This document shows, piece after piece, positions 7,267 through 15,064 of a stretch of 64,000 bases of DNA; positions within the stretch are counted from its first letter, which is position 1, and each line of letters starts with the position of its first letter. The stretch is from positions 3,755,501 through 3,819,500 of the forward strand of contig NZ_AP019365.1 of NCBI RefSeq assembly GCF_033095865.1, written 5' to 3'. The notes below the pieces were generated by a model that made no database searches, was not told where the DNA came from, and saw only the letters and a program-made list of their open reading frames with translations. A program made the position numbers and the translations under genes. The stretch is from Pseudomonas sp. KU43P. GTDB taxonomy: Bacteria > Pseudomonadota > Gammaproteobacteria > Pseudomonadales > Pseudomonadaceae.

Positions 7267-7295
7267 GCCCGGCGGCGATCGCTGCCGGGCGAGGA
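7267..7295 (+). promoter_or_regulatory. Leader hairpin before the gene at 7302
   Basis: GCCCGGC (7267-7273) pairs with GCCGGGC (7284-7290); inner bases extend the stem to about 10 bp around a GATC loop. GAGGA follows directly, 7 bases before ATG 7302. It is the strongest of the four leaders and is preceded by CCCCTACCCCT. Confidence 0.55.
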
Positions 7296-7301
7296 TGACC
7301 T

Positions 7302-7778
7302 ATGTCCGCAGTAAACCGATTCCACGAAGTAGCCAACGATGCGCTGGTGAAGATCAGCGACCAATTGACACCAGAAGCCAAGCTGACCTTGGTGGTCTAC
7401 ATCCCCGGCGAGCCAGAGCAAGACATCGTCTTCAAGGGGCCAGGCGTCGATGCCGACGAGGTCGTGAACACCCTGCGCCGGCGCGGCGGGCTGAGCCTCG
7501 ATGGCGCAACCCTGTACAAGCGCTTGATCTGCGATGCCGCTATCGGAGCGTTGGGGTATGGGACGCAGAACAACAACTTTCCACCATCTGGTCACTGGCT
7601 GCAGGAGTTCTGGGATATCGGCCGAGGCGAGGGTCAGCACCAGGCAAAGCTGATCGAGGCCTTGCAGCAGGTAACTGACTGCCTGAGCAAGGCCCTGACT
7701 GGCGGATCGGTACCGGCTGCCGAGGCTGGTCGGGCCCTAGTCGTCGCAGGCGAGCTCCTGCAGCCACACCGAACCTGA
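7302..7778 (+). CDS. Hypothetical phage protein (158 aa)
   Basis: A 158-residue soluble protein (MSAVNRFHEVANDALVKIS...). The N-terminal half mixes helices and strands with an acidic stretch (PGEPEQDIVF), the C-terminal half is Ala/Leu-rich and helical. No recognised family. Preceded by a leader hairpin and GAGGA. Confidence 0.6.
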   Translation: MSAVNRFHEVANDALVKISDQLTPEAKLTLVVYIPGEPEQDIVFKGPGVDADEVVNTLRRRGGLSLDGATLYKRLICDAAIGALGYGTQNNNFPPSGHWLQEFWDIGRGEGQHQAKLIEALQQVTDCLSKALTGGSVPAAEAGRALVVAGELLQPHRT

Positions 7779-7788
7779 CCACCAACCT

Positions 7789-7810
7789 GCCGCCACCGGC
7801 GGCGTGGAGC
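7789..7810 (+). promoter_or_regulatory. Leader hairpin before the DUF4224-type gene
   Basis: GCCGCC (7789-7794) and GGCGGC (7798-7803) form a perfect 6-bp stem with an ACC loop. GTGGAG follows and serves ATG 7818. Confidence 0.5.
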
Positions 7811-7817
7811 CCATCCC

Positions 7818-8054
7818 ATGGAACATGCAAGCGAGTTTCTCGATGAGGAAGAGGTGGTGCGGGTGACCGGCTACCAGCTCCCGAGCAAACAGATCGCGTG
7901 GCTGGCCAACAATGGCTGGCAGTACACGCTCACCCGGGCCAGGCGGCCTATTGTCGGCCGGGTATACGCCCGGCTCAAAATGGCAGGCGTCAAGCCAACG
8001 GCAACGAATGCCACGGCTGAAACATGGACATTGGACTTATCGCGCGTGGGGTAG
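7818..8054 (+). CDS. DUF4224-type protein, probable recombination directionality factor partner
   Basis: A 78-residue protein. The start EFLDEEEVVRVTGYQLPSKQIAWLANNGWQYTL fits the DUF4224 pattern of small phage proteins encoded just before integrases. Its MerR/excisionase-like helix-turn-helix feel (VTGY...KQIAWL) and position suggest a recombination directionality factor or integrase accessory protein; that is inference from place and family. It ends 3 bases before the integrase start. Confidence 0.78.
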   Translation: MEHASEFLDEEEVVRVTGYQLPSKQIAWLANNGWQYTLTRARRPIVGRVYARLKMAGVKPTATNATAETWTLDLSRVG

Positions 8055-8057
8055 AAA

Positions 8058-9122
8058 GTGCGCCATAGAAAAAAGGAAAACCGTGACCTGCCGGAGCGCA
8101 TGCTTCGGCGTGCCCGGAAAAGGAAAGGCGGGAAAGTTTGGGTGGCGTACTACTACTGCGGTAGGGACGCGGACGGGAAGAGGATCGAAATCCCTTTGGG
8201 GCAAGACTTGGCGGAGGCCAAGCTGGAGTGGGCGCGCCTGGAGCAGAAGGCCAGGCCGAAGGTTATGGCAACGATGGGGGAGCTGTTCGAACGGTATGAG
8301 CGGGACATTATCCCGACGAAAGCGTCCCGCACTCAAAAAGACAACAAGTACGAACTGGAACGCCTGCGCAAGGCGTTCGGTGACGCGCCGATCGAGGCCA
8401 TCAGCCCGCCGGTCGTTGCCCAGTACCGGGACGCCCGCACCGCGAAGACTCGGGCAAACCGGGAGATCGCCCTGCTGTCGCACGTTTTCACCATGGCCAT
8501 GGAGTGGGGCTTTGTGGAGCGCAACCCCTGCCTGGCGGTTCGCCGCAACAAAGAGAAGGTCCGCGACTTCTACGCGGCCGACGAGATCTGGGATGCGGTG
8601 TACGCCGAAGGCGACCAGGGTCTCAAGGACGCCATGGACCTGGCCTACTTGGCCGGCCAGCGCCCAGCCGACACGCTGAAGTTCAGCACGGTCGACCTCG
8701 ACGAGGACTACTTGTGGGTCGACCAGAACAAGACCGATAAGAAGTTGCGAATTCGACGGCATGTGAATGGCGTGCTGACCGGCCTAGGCCTATTCATCGA
8801 GGCGCTGCTTGAACGGCGCAAGCTGCAGGGCGTGCGCAATTCACGCCTGATTACCAACGACGCCGGCCTACGGATGAGCTGGGAGATGCTGAGGAATCGC
8901 TTCAGTGAGGCGCGGGACAAGGCTGCTCGCAAGCTGATCGGCGACGGCAACACAGACCTGGCCGCCAAAGTTCGGCAGTTCCAGTTCCGCGATATCCGCC
9001 CGAAGGCTGCATCGGAGATCGAGGATATCAGCCACGCCAGCCGGCTGCTGGGGCACTCGAAAGAGGAGATCACCAAGCGGGTCTATCGCCGCGTTGGCGA
9101 GGTTGTGAGCCCAACGAAATAG
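8058..9122 (+). CDS. int: Phage tyrosine integrase
   Basis: Site-specific recombinase of 354 residues. A basic N-terminal arm-binding region (about 1-60) is followed by a SAM-like core-binding domain (about 70-170) and the catalytic domain. Visible catalytic residues are Arg in AGQRPAD (about 204), Arg in FRDIRPK (about 314), His in LLGHS (about 333) and the Tyr nucleophile in KRVYRR (about 342). The box II His is replaced by Arg, a variant I recall from related phage integrases. The GTG start at 8058 follows the DUF4224 gene by 3 bases. The gene points at the 3' end of tRNA-Cys, its likely target. Confidence 0.93.
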   Translation: MRHRKKENRDLPERMLRRARKRKGGKVWVAYYYCGRDADGKRIEIPLGQDLAEAKLEWARLEQKARPKVMATMGELFERYERDIIPTKASRTQKDNKYELERLRKAFGDAPIEAISPPVVAQYRDARTAKTRANREIALLSHVFTMAMEWGFVERNPCLAVRRNKEKVRDFYAADEIWDAVYAEGDQGLKDAMDLAYLAGQRPADTLKFSTVDLDEDYLWVDQNKTDKKLRIRRHVNGVLTGLGLFIEALLERRKLQGVRNSRLITNDAGLRMSWEMLRNRFSEARDKAARKLIGDGNTDLAAKVRQFQFRDIRPKAASEIEDISHASRLLGHSKEEITKRVYRRVGEVVSPTK

Positions 9123-9128
9123 TCAGGG

Positions 9129-9161
9129 GTTGCGGAACACATGCCAAAAGTTGCGGAACAC
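9129..9161. repeat. Two 12-bp direct repeats between integrase and tRNA
   Basis: GTTGCGGAACAC occurs at 9129-9140 and 9150-9161, a 21-base period (two helical turns). The position between int and the attachment site suits integrase arm-type or directionality-factor binding sites. Confidence 0.55.
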
Positions 9162-9188
9162 TTTGCTTTTTTGACTCGCAAAGAGAAA

Positions 9189-9212
9189 CCCCGCAGACGT
9201 TAATCTGCGGGG
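9189..9212 (-). terminator. Terminator downstream of tRNA-Cys
   Basis: CCCCGCAGA and TCTGCGGGG form a perfect 9-bp stem around CGTTAA. Reading minus, it follows the tRNA 3' end and is trailed by TTTCTCTTT; reading plus, it is followed by CTTT after the integrase. It probably works in both directions. Confidence 0.75.
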
Positions 9213-9222
9213 CTTTCGAATG

Positions 9223-9296
9223 TGGAGGCCGAGGTCGGAATCGAACCGGCGTAGACGGATTTGCAATCCGGAGCATAACCACTTTGCTACTCGGCC
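9223..9296 (-). tRNA. tRNA-Cys (anticodon GCA)
   Basis: On the minus strand GGCCGAG starts the acceptor stem and CTCGGCC closes it, followed by T and an encoded CCA. The anticodon loop is CGGATT-GCA-AATCCG and the T arm contains GGTTCGATTCC. Total length is 74 bases. The 3' end faces the integrase, so the 3' half (about 9223-9265) is the likely attachment core; the gene is intact after integration. Confidence 0.95.
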
Positions 9297-9382
9297 TCAA
9301 AGTTCGGATCTAGCTGCTTGCGCTTTGCTATCTCCTTGAAACACTGAACCTTTTTCAAAGTTCGCTGCGTTTCGATGGGCGC

Positions 9383-9411
9383 ATTATGTCTGCATTCCGC
9401 AGACCTTGCAA
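9383..9411 (-). promoter_or_regulatory. Promoter for tRNA-Cys
   Basis: On the minus strand TTGCAA (9406-9411) and CATAAT (9383-9388) are 17 bases apart, followed by the GC-rich discriminator GCGCCC typical of stringently controlled stable RNA promoters. The spacer holds a perfect inverted repeat, GTCTGC-attcc-GCAGAC (9388-9404). It reads toward the tRNA about 85 bases away. Confidence 0.65.
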
Positions 9412-9449
9412 CCCCCTGATCAAAAAAAATATTCAAGGGGTTCAAGGGT

Positions 9450-10469
9450 TTAGCGCAAGCGGCCGAGTTTACTCCACAAACCCACCAGGGTGTTCTCCAC
9501 CGTGCCGCTGGCTGCCATGCCGATGCGCTCCTGCAAACTCTTGCGTTCGGCGTAGTGCAGGTGGAACAGGTTGGCGTTGCGGGCGCGGTCGCTGAGGTAT
9601 TCGTCGCTGGTCTGCAACTGGTCTACCAGCTTGCGGTTCAGGGCGGCGACGCCCAGCCAGACCTCACCGGTGGCCACCTCGTCGATATGCAGCTGCGGGC
9701 GGTAGCGGGCGACAAAGTCCTTGAACAGCTGGTGGGTGATGTCCAGGTCTTCCTGGAACTTCTCCCGGCCCTTCTCGGTGTTCTCGCCGAACACGGTCAG
9801 GGTGCGTTTGTATTCCCCGGCGGTGAGTACCTCAAAATCGATGTCATGCTTTTTCAGCAGGCGGTTGACGTTTGGCAACTGCGCCACCACACCGATCGAC
9901 CCGAGGACGGCAAAGGGCGCACTGACAATCTTCTCGCCGATGCAGGCCATCATGTAACCGCCACTGGCGGCCACCTTGTCGATGCACACGGTCAGCGGGA
10001 TGCCGGCTTCGCGAATGCGCGCCAGTTGCGAGGCGGCCAGGCCATAGCTGTGCACCAGGCCACCGCCGCTTTCCAGGCGCAGGACCACTTCGTCACGCGA
10101 GGTGGCGAGGGTCAACAGCGCAGTGATCTCGTTACGCAGGCTTTCAGTGGCGGAGGCCTTGATATCGCCATCGAAATCGAGCACGAATACTCGGCCCTTT
10201 TCTTCGGCCTTGGCCTTTTTCTTCTGTTTTTCGGTCTTCGCCTGCTGCTTACGCAAGGCCTTGAGCTGGGCCTTGTCGAGCAGGCCGGACTCCAGCCGCT
10301 CGCGCAATTCTTTATAGAACTCGTTGAGGCGGGTGACCTGCAGTTGGCCACCGGCCTTGCGCCGCCCTTTGCCGCGCAAACCGGCAATGGCGGACAACAC
10401 CACCAGGATGGCAATCACCAGGGTGGCGGTTTTAGCGAGAAAGCTTGCGTATTCGGCAAGAAACTCCAC
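9450..10469 (-). CDS. sohB: Inner-membrane signal peptide peptidase-like protease SohB
   Basis: Membrane-bound Ser/Lys protease of the S49 family, 339 residues against about 349 in E. coli. One N-terminal membrane segment (residues 13-31) is followed by a charged Lys/Glu-rich linker (about 60-95). The protease domain shows Ser169 in AASGGYMMAC and Lys221 in AGEYKRT; the 52-residue spacing equals that of the E. coli catalytic pair. It is expected to act on the periplasmic face in degrading membrane protein fragments. It is divergent from the phosphatase gene at 10667. Confidence 0.93.
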   Translation of the reverse strand: MEFLAEYASFLAKTATLVIAILVVLSAIAGLRGKGRRKAGGQLQVTRLNEFYKELRERLESGLLDKAQLKALRKQQAKTEKQKKKAKAEEKGRVFVLDFDGDIKASATESLRNEITALLTLATSRDEVVLRLESGGGLVHSYGLAASQLARIREAGIPLTVCIDKVAASGGYMMACIGEKIVSAPFAVLGSIGVVAQLPNVNRLLKKHDIDFEVLTAGEYKRTLTVFGENTEKGREKFQEDLDITHQLFKDFVARYRPQLHIDEVATGEVWLGVAALNRKLVDQLQTSDEYLSDRARNANLFHLHYAERKSLQERIGMAASGTVENTLVGLWSKLGRLR

Positions 10470-10666
10470 GTTGACTCCTTATGAACCAGCGCCTGAACGG
10501 CGCGAAACTGTAGCTAGCATACCGGTGCTCTGGTAGTGCTGCCAGCCGAGGTAAAGGCCGGCAACACAGTTCAAACAACCTTTTCAAACGCTTGTATGTT
10601 TTTTCGTTGACAGCCCGTGTGGCGCATCCTAACCTCGCAGCAACCTTCAAGCGGCCGGATACCTTC

Positions 10667-11377
10667 GTGGGCAACCTCTACCTGATCCGACATGGCCAAG
10701 CCTCCTTCGGTGCCGATGACTATGACGTCCTGTCGCCGGTAGGCATTCGCCAGAGCCAAGCACTGGGCGAACACATGGCCCAGCTTGGCCTGCGCCTGGA
10801 TCGCTGTGTGGCGGGTGACCTGCGCCGCCAGCAGGATACTGCCCGGCTGGCGCTGGAAACATTACACGGCAACGGCTGCGCAACACCGGCCATTGAGACA
10901 GACCCGGCATTCAATGAGTTCGACGCCGATGGAGTAATCCGTGCGTTGCTGCCCAGCCTGCTGGCCGAAGAGCCGAACGCCCGCGATATCCTGCGCAATG
11001 GCGCGCATAACCGCAGCGAGTTCCAGCGCCTGTTCGCCCTGATGGTACAGCGCTGGCACGCTGGCGAGCATGCCGATGACGGCTTGGAGACCTGGCAGGC
11101 ATTTACCTCGCGGGTCGAGGCCGGCTTGCAGCGTGTGCTGGACAGTGCTGGCAGTGGCGACAACATCGCCGTGTTCACCTCGGGAGGTACCATTGCCGCC
11201 CTGCTCCACCTGGTTACCGGAATTACCCCCAGCCAAGCCTTCGCACTGAACTGGCAGATCATCAACACGTCGCTCAGCCAACTGAAGTTTCGCGGCCGCG
11301 ACGTGGCACTGGCCTCCTTCAACAGCCAAGCCCATGTGCAACTGTTGAAGGTGCCGGAACTCATCACCTATAGATGA
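10667..11377 (+). CDS. Histidine phosphatase family protein
   Basis: A 236-residue member of the phosphoglycerate-mutase-like histidine phosphatase family. The N-terminal MGNLYLIRHGQAS holds the phosphorylated His (about residue 9); GDLRRQQDTA supplies a second Arg, and FTSGGTIAALLH is the late segment. The GTG at 10667 puts the RHG motif at its usual position; an upstream in-frame ATG (10592) would add an odd 25-residue extension. It probably works on small phosphorylated metabolites. The SCP2 gene follows after 55 bases and may be co-transcribed. Confidence 0.85.
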   Translation: MGNLYLIRHGQASFGADDYDVLSPVGIRQSQALGEHMAQLGLRLDRCVAGDLRRQQDTARLALETLHGNGCATPAIETDPAFNEFDADGVIRALLPSLLAEEPNARDILRNGAHNRSEFQRLFALMVQRWHAGEHADDGLETWQAFTSRVEAGLQRVLDSAGSGDNIAVFTSGGTIAALLHLVTGITPSQAFALNWQIINTSLSQLKFRGRDVALASFNSQAHVQLLKVPELITYR

Positions 11378-11432
11378 GCCCGGCCTGTTGTGCCCCTGCG
11401 GGCACTCATAATTACTTAACAAGGAATACACC

Positions 11433-11750
11433 ATGAGCGATGTAGCTAAAGCCGTCGAAGCGATGAAAGCAAAGTTCAATCCCGCCGCTGCTGCCGGCCT
11501 GGACCTGGTGTTCGGCTTCAACATCACCGACGAAAACAAGCACTACTCCCTGATCGTCAAGGACGGCACCTGCGACCTGCAGGAAGGTGAAAACCCGGAT
11601 GCCAACTGCACCCTGGTCATGGACAGCGAAACCCTCAAGGGCATCGTCAGCGGCGAAACCGACGGCATGCAGGCCTTCATGGGCGGCAAGCTGCGCGTTG
11701 AAGGCGACATGATGCTGTCGATGAAACTCAGCGAGCTGTTCCCTTCCTGA
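11433..11750 (+). CDS. SCP2 sterol-carrier-like domain protein
   Basis: A 105-residue single-domain SCP2 protein. The pattern NITDENKHYSLIVKDGTCDL, then PDANCTLVMDSETLKGIVSGE, then the terminal GKLRVEGDMMLSMKLSELF is typical. The fold makes a hydrophobic tunnel that binds fatty acyl-type ligands; bacterial stand-alone forms are small cytoplasmic lipid-binding proteins. AAGGA lies 7-11 bases before the ATG. A strong terminator follows at 11778. Confidence 0.9.
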   Translation: MSDVAKAVEAMKAKFNPAAAAGLDLVFGFNITDENKHYSLIVKDGTCDLQEGENPDANCTLVMDSETLKGIVSGETDGMQAFMGGKLRVEGDMMLSMKLSELFPS

Positions 11751-11777
11751 GTGACGGGTACACCGAGCGAGACGAAA

Positions 11778-11808
11778 ACCGAAGCCTGAACGGCTTCGGT
11801 TTTTTTTT
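11778..11808 (+). terminator. Rho-independent terminator after the SCP2 gene
   Basis: ACCGAAGCC and GGCTTCGGT form a perfect 9-bp stem with loop TGAAC, followed by eight T residues. Confidence 0.93.
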
Positions 11809-11941
11809 GCCTGCACACGGCATTCGGTGCAGTGATCGGCCAGCAACACCCATACCTATATGGCACCTGGCACGCTTGTTCCAGCGCACCAAGGCCATTA
11901 AATTAGCCAATAGTCCTTGCGCTAGAAAATAAGGAAAACGC

Positions 11942-13009
11942 ATGACGCTCACCGACCAGTCCACCCAGGTACGCCCCGGCGAAGAACTCGACGCGGCCGT
12001 CATCGATCCTTACCTCAAGGCCCACATCCCAGGCCTTGACGGCACGCCGAGCATCAGCCAGTTCCCAGGTGGTGCCTCCAACCTGACCTACCTGGTGGCC
12101 TACCCGGGCCGCGAGTTCGTGCTGCGTCGCCCGCCGTTCGGCCAGAAAGCCAAGTCGGCCCACGACATGGGGCGCGAGTTCCGCATCCTCAATCAGCTCA
12201 ACAGCGGCTTCCCCTACTGCCCAAAAGCGTATGTGCACTGCACCGACGAAACCCTGATCGGCGGCGAGTTCTACGTGATGGAACGGGTCAAGGGCATCAT
12301 CCTGCGCTCGGACATCCCGGCCGAGCTGGGCCTGGATGCCACGCGCACCGAAGCCCTGTGCAAGAGCTTCATCGACCGCCTGGTAGAACTGCACCAGGTC
12401 GACTACAACGCCTGCGGCCTGGCTGACCTGGGCAAGCCGGAAGGCTACGTGCAACGCCAGATCGAGGGCTGGACCAGCCGCTACGAAAAAGCCCTGACCC
12501 CCGACGCGCCGCGCTGGGAACAGGTCATCGCCTGGCTGCGCGACAAGATGCCCGCCGACCACCCGCGCCCAGGCATCGTTCACAACGACTACCGCTTCGA
12601 CAACGTGATCCTCGACGCCGACAACCCGATGCGCATCATCGGCGTGCTCGACTGGGAAATGACCACCCTCGGAGACCCGCTGATGGACCTGGGCAACAGC
12701 CTGGCCTACTGGATCGAGGCCAGCGACCCGGCGCCGGTGCAATTGATGCGTCGCCAGCCGAGCAACGCCCCGGGCATGCTCACCCGCCGCCAGTTCGTCG
12801 ACTATTACGCCGAGCGCGCCGGCATTCGCCTGGACAACTTCGATTACTACTATTGCTACGGCCTGTTCCGCCTGGCCGGCATCGTGCAGCAGATCTACTA
12901 CCGCTTCTACCACGGCCAGACCCAGGACAAACGCTTCGCCCAGTTCATCCACATGAACCGGTTGCTGGAGCAGATGAGCCTGCAGGTCATCGGCAAGTCC
13001 ACCCTCTGA
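11942..13009 (+). CDS. Phosphotransferase family protein (aminoglycoside phosphotransferase/ACAD10-N fold)
   Basis: A 355-residue kinase-like protein. GGASNLTY is the glycine-rich loop, the catalytic loop is HNDYRFDNV (about residues 217-225) and the metal-binding segment is VLDWEMTTLGDP. This subgroup resembles the N-terminal kinase domain of ACAD10/11, which phosphorylates 4-hydroxyacyl-CoAs. With the SDR 23 bases downstream, a role in hydroxyacyl-CoA or short-chain fatty acid breakdown is plausible. An antibiotic-resistance role is unlikely. The ATG has AAGGAAAA just upstream. Confidence 0.85.
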   Translation: MTLTDQSTQVRPGEELDAAVIDPYLKAHIPGLDGTPSISQFPGGASNLTYLVAYPGREFVLRRPPFGQKAKSAHDMGREFRILNQLNSGFPYCPKAYVHCTDETLIGGEFYVMERVKGIILRSDIPAELGLDATRTEALCKSFIDRLVELHQVDYNACGLADLGKPEGYVQRQIEGWTSRYEKALTPDAPRWEQVIAWLRDKMPADHPRPGIVHNDYRFDNVILDADNPMRIIGVLDWEMTTLGDPLMDLGNSLAYWIEASDPAPVQLMRRQPSNAPGMLTRRQFVDYYAERAGIRLDNFDYYYCYGLFRLAGIVQQIYYRFYHGQTQDKRFAQFIHMNRLLEQMSLQVIGKSTL

Positions 13010-13032
13010 CGACAGACAACAAGGAAAACAGC

Positions 13033-13800
13033 ATGTCCAAGACTCACCTGTTCGACCTCGACGGCAAGGTCGCTTTCGTCTCCGGTGCCAGCCGTGGCAT
13101 CGGCGAGGCCATTGCCCACCTGCTGGCCCAGCAAGGTGCCCATGTGATCGTCTCCAGCCGCAAGCTCGAAGGCTGCCAGCAAGTGGCCGACGCGATCATT
13201 GCCGCCGGCGGCAAGGCCACGGCGATTGCCTGCCACATTGGTGAGCTGGAGCAGATCCAGCAGGCGTTTGCCGCCATCCGCGAACAGTTCGGGCGCCTGG
13301 ACGTGCTGGTCAACAACGCCGCCACCAACCCGCAGTTCTGCAACGTGCTGGACACCGACGCCGGCGCCTTCCAGAAGACCGTCGACGTCAACATCCGCGG
13401 TTACTTCTTCATGTCGGTGGAAGCCGGCAAGCTGATGCGCGAAAACGGCGGCGGCAGCATCATCAACGTAGCCTCGATCAACGGGGTTTCACCGGGCCAC
13501 TTCCAGGGCATCTATTCGGTGACCAAGGCGGCGGTGATCAACATGACCAAGGTCTTCGCCAAGGAGTGCGCAGCGTTCGGCATCCGCTGCAACGCCCTGC
13601 TGCCGGGCCTGACCGACACCAAGTTCGCTTCTGCATTGGTGAAGAACGACGCCATCCTCAACGCAGCATTGCAGCAGATTCCGCTCAAGCGCGTGGCCGA
13701 CCCCAAGGAAATGGCCGGCGCCGTGCTGTACCTGGCCAGCGATGCGTCCAGCTACACCACCGGCACCGCCCTCAACGTCGACGGTGGCTACCTGTCCTGA
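13033..13800 (+). CDS. Short-chain dehydrogenase/reductase (SDR)
   Basis: Classical SDR of 255 residues. Cofactor motif SGASRGIGEAIA (about 18-29), NNAA (about 93), catalytic Ser in NVASINGVSP, YSVTK for the Tyr-x-x-x-Lys pair, and C-terminal LASDASSYTTGTALNVDGGY. AAGGAAAA precedes the ATG. It lies 23 bases after the phosphotransferase gene, so an operon is very likely; it may oxidise or reduce a hydroxyacyl intermediate in the same pathway. Its stop directly abuts the stop of the convergent methyltransferase gene. Confidence 0.9.
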   Translation: MSKTHLFDLDGKVAFVSGASRGIGEAIAHLLAQQGAHVIVSSRKLEGCQQVADAIIAAGGKATAIACHIGELEQIQQAFAAIREQFGRLDVLVNNAATNPQFCNVLDTDAGAFQKTVDVNIRGYFFMSVEAGKLMRENGGGSIINVASINGVSPGHFQGIYSVTKAAVINMTKVFAKECAAFGIRCNALLPGLTDTKFASALVKNDAILNAALQQIPLKRVADPKEMAGAVLYLASDASSYTTGTALNVDGGYLS

Positions 13801-14622
13801 TCAGGCCTTGATTGCCTGCAGGGTGTAGCTCAGCGGCAGGCGCTGGGGCGCATGGCGCAACCGCCATTCGCCATCGGCGCCCTTGTCCATCTGCCCCGGC
13901 AACGCCTCCCAGGGTAGGCTCTGGTGCTCGACCAGGCCGGTCAGTTGCAGGCCGTGGGCGAGCAAGGCGCTGATGACCTCACCCAACCCGTGGTTCCATT
14001 CGTGGGTTTCGGTCCGGGTCAGGCGTTGGTCGCTGTCGACGTAGGTCTGGTCGGTGTGCCATACCGTCGGTGCTTCGTGCTCGAAGTACGGATACTCCAG
14101 TTGCAGCCGGTCCTGGTGGTCTTCATTGACGGCCATCAGCATCGGGTGCCCATCGCGCAGGAACAAGCGGCCACCCGGTTTGAGCAAGGCTGCCACGGCG
14201 CGGGCCCAGGGCTCGATGCCCGGCAGCCAGCACAGCGCGCCGATGCCGGTGTAGACCAGGTCGAAACTACCGGCGGGCAAGACTCGGTCAGCTTCGTAGA
14301 CGTCGGCCTGCACATAATCGATAGCCGTGCCGCAGCGCTCGGCCAGACGCCTGGCTTCGAGCAGCGAGGCGGCGGAGTAGTCCAGGCCGCAGACCTGGGC
14401 GCCCAGCCGCGCCAGCGACAGGGTGTCGGTGCCGATGTGGCATTGCAGATGGACCGTGCGCAGGCCCTGAATGTCGCCAAGACGCGGCAGGTCGAAACGG
14501 ACGGTTTCGGACAGGTGCTCAGGCTGGCCGACCAGGCGCTCGACTTCATAGTCCTTCGAAGCCGCGTGCAGCGGCGCCCGCTCATCCCAACTGTCACGGT
14601 TCAGTTGCTGTGATCGATCCAT
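13801..14622 (-). CDS. Class I SAM-dependent methyltransferase
   Basis: A 273-residue methyltransferase. Motif I is HLQCHIGTDTLSLARLG, a form in which Gln-Cys-His-Ile-Gly replaces the usual D-x-G-x-G, followed by VCGLDYSAAS (acidic loop), DYVQADVYEAD and FDLVYTGIGALCWL. The substrate is unknown. ATG 14622 has AGGA 8 bases upstream; ATG 14631 has no spaced ribosome site. The gene converges on the SDR with no gap. Confidence 0.82.
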   Translation of the reverse strand: MDRSQQLNRDSWDERAPLHAASKDYEVERLVGQPEHLSETVRFDLPRLGDIQGLRTVHLQCHIGTDTLSLARLGAQVCGLDYSAASLLEARRLAERCGTAIDYVQADVYEADRVLPAGSFDLVYTGIGALCWLPGIEPWARAVAALLKPGGRLFLRDGHPMLMAVNEDHQDRLQLEYPYFEHEAPTVWHTDQTYVDSDQRLTRTETHEWNHGLGEVISALLAHGLQLTGLVEHQSLPWEALPGQMDKGADGEWRLRHAPQRLPLSYTLQAIKA

Positions 14623-14673
14623 GGTAGCCATCCTTGCTCTGATCTTGAAATCTACCAGCAACCTCGGCCCGCC

Positions 14674-15024
14674 TTACAGGCAGGTGGCCGCTGCAGCCCG
14701 GCGCTGCAGGGCAACGCCATCATTTTTCTGCGCATAGTAATCCACCCGAGTGCCACCCGCCTGCGGGTACACATCGACGAACGACTCGGCTTCACGGGTA
14801 TATACCGTCAGGCCACCTTGCTTGCGCGGCTCCAGGTAACCACTGGCGTCATCCCCGAACACGTCTTCCTTCTGCCAGCTGAACTGGATGCACTGCGCCA
14901 CCAGCTCCGGTGCCTTCTGCGAATTGAGCTGCGCAGTCGGCTGGCCGCCACGTGCCGCGTCCATGGTCGCGGAAGCGCAACCGACCAACACCAGTGCCGC
15001 AGCCATCGGCAAAATTGCTCGCAT
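14674..15024 (-). CDS. Small lipoprotein (116 aa)
   Basis: The signal peptide ends in the lipobox LVGC (Cys16), so the protein should be lipid-anchored in the envelope. The mature part of about 100 residues has two further Cys residues (one in AQCIQFSWQKED, one near the C-terminus) and a beta-rich middle ending TRVDYYAQKND. GAGGA is 7 bases before the ATG. No family name recognised. Encoded just downstream of the diguanylate cyclase on the same strand. Confidence 0.75.
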   Translation of the reverse strand: MRAILPMAAALVLVGCASATMDAARGGQPTAQLNSQKAPELVAQCIQFSWQKEDVFGDDASGYLEPRKQGGLTVYTREAESFVDVYPQAGGTRVDYYAQKNDGVALQRRAAAATCL

Positions 15025-15064
15025 GTTCCATCCTCGGGGCAAAAAAGAAAGCGACTCTAGCACT

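Larger units (their letters stand above)
1..9222. mobile_element. Prophage or prophage-like island, integrase end (left end outside window)
   Basis: Everything left of tRNA-Cys fits a temperate-phage early region. A tyrosine integrase and a DUF4224-type protein abut the tRNA 3' end. They are preceded by short, overlapping, plus-strand genes of phage type (ASCH, DUF6378-like, DHH phosphoesterase, cupin-like) and by minus-strand small membrane proteins. No capsid, tail or lysis gene is visible, so those would lie further left or be absent. pagL at 1839 looks like cargo. The right junction should lie in the tRNA 3' half; the left junction is not in view, and it is uncertain whether the first 2.4 kb belongs to the element. 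Confidence 0.72.

Noticed and set aside
11942..13009. Aminoglycoside resistance gene
   Set aside because: The kinase fold is shared, but the sequence follows the ACAD10-like group and is operonic with an SDR, so a resistance role is not supported.
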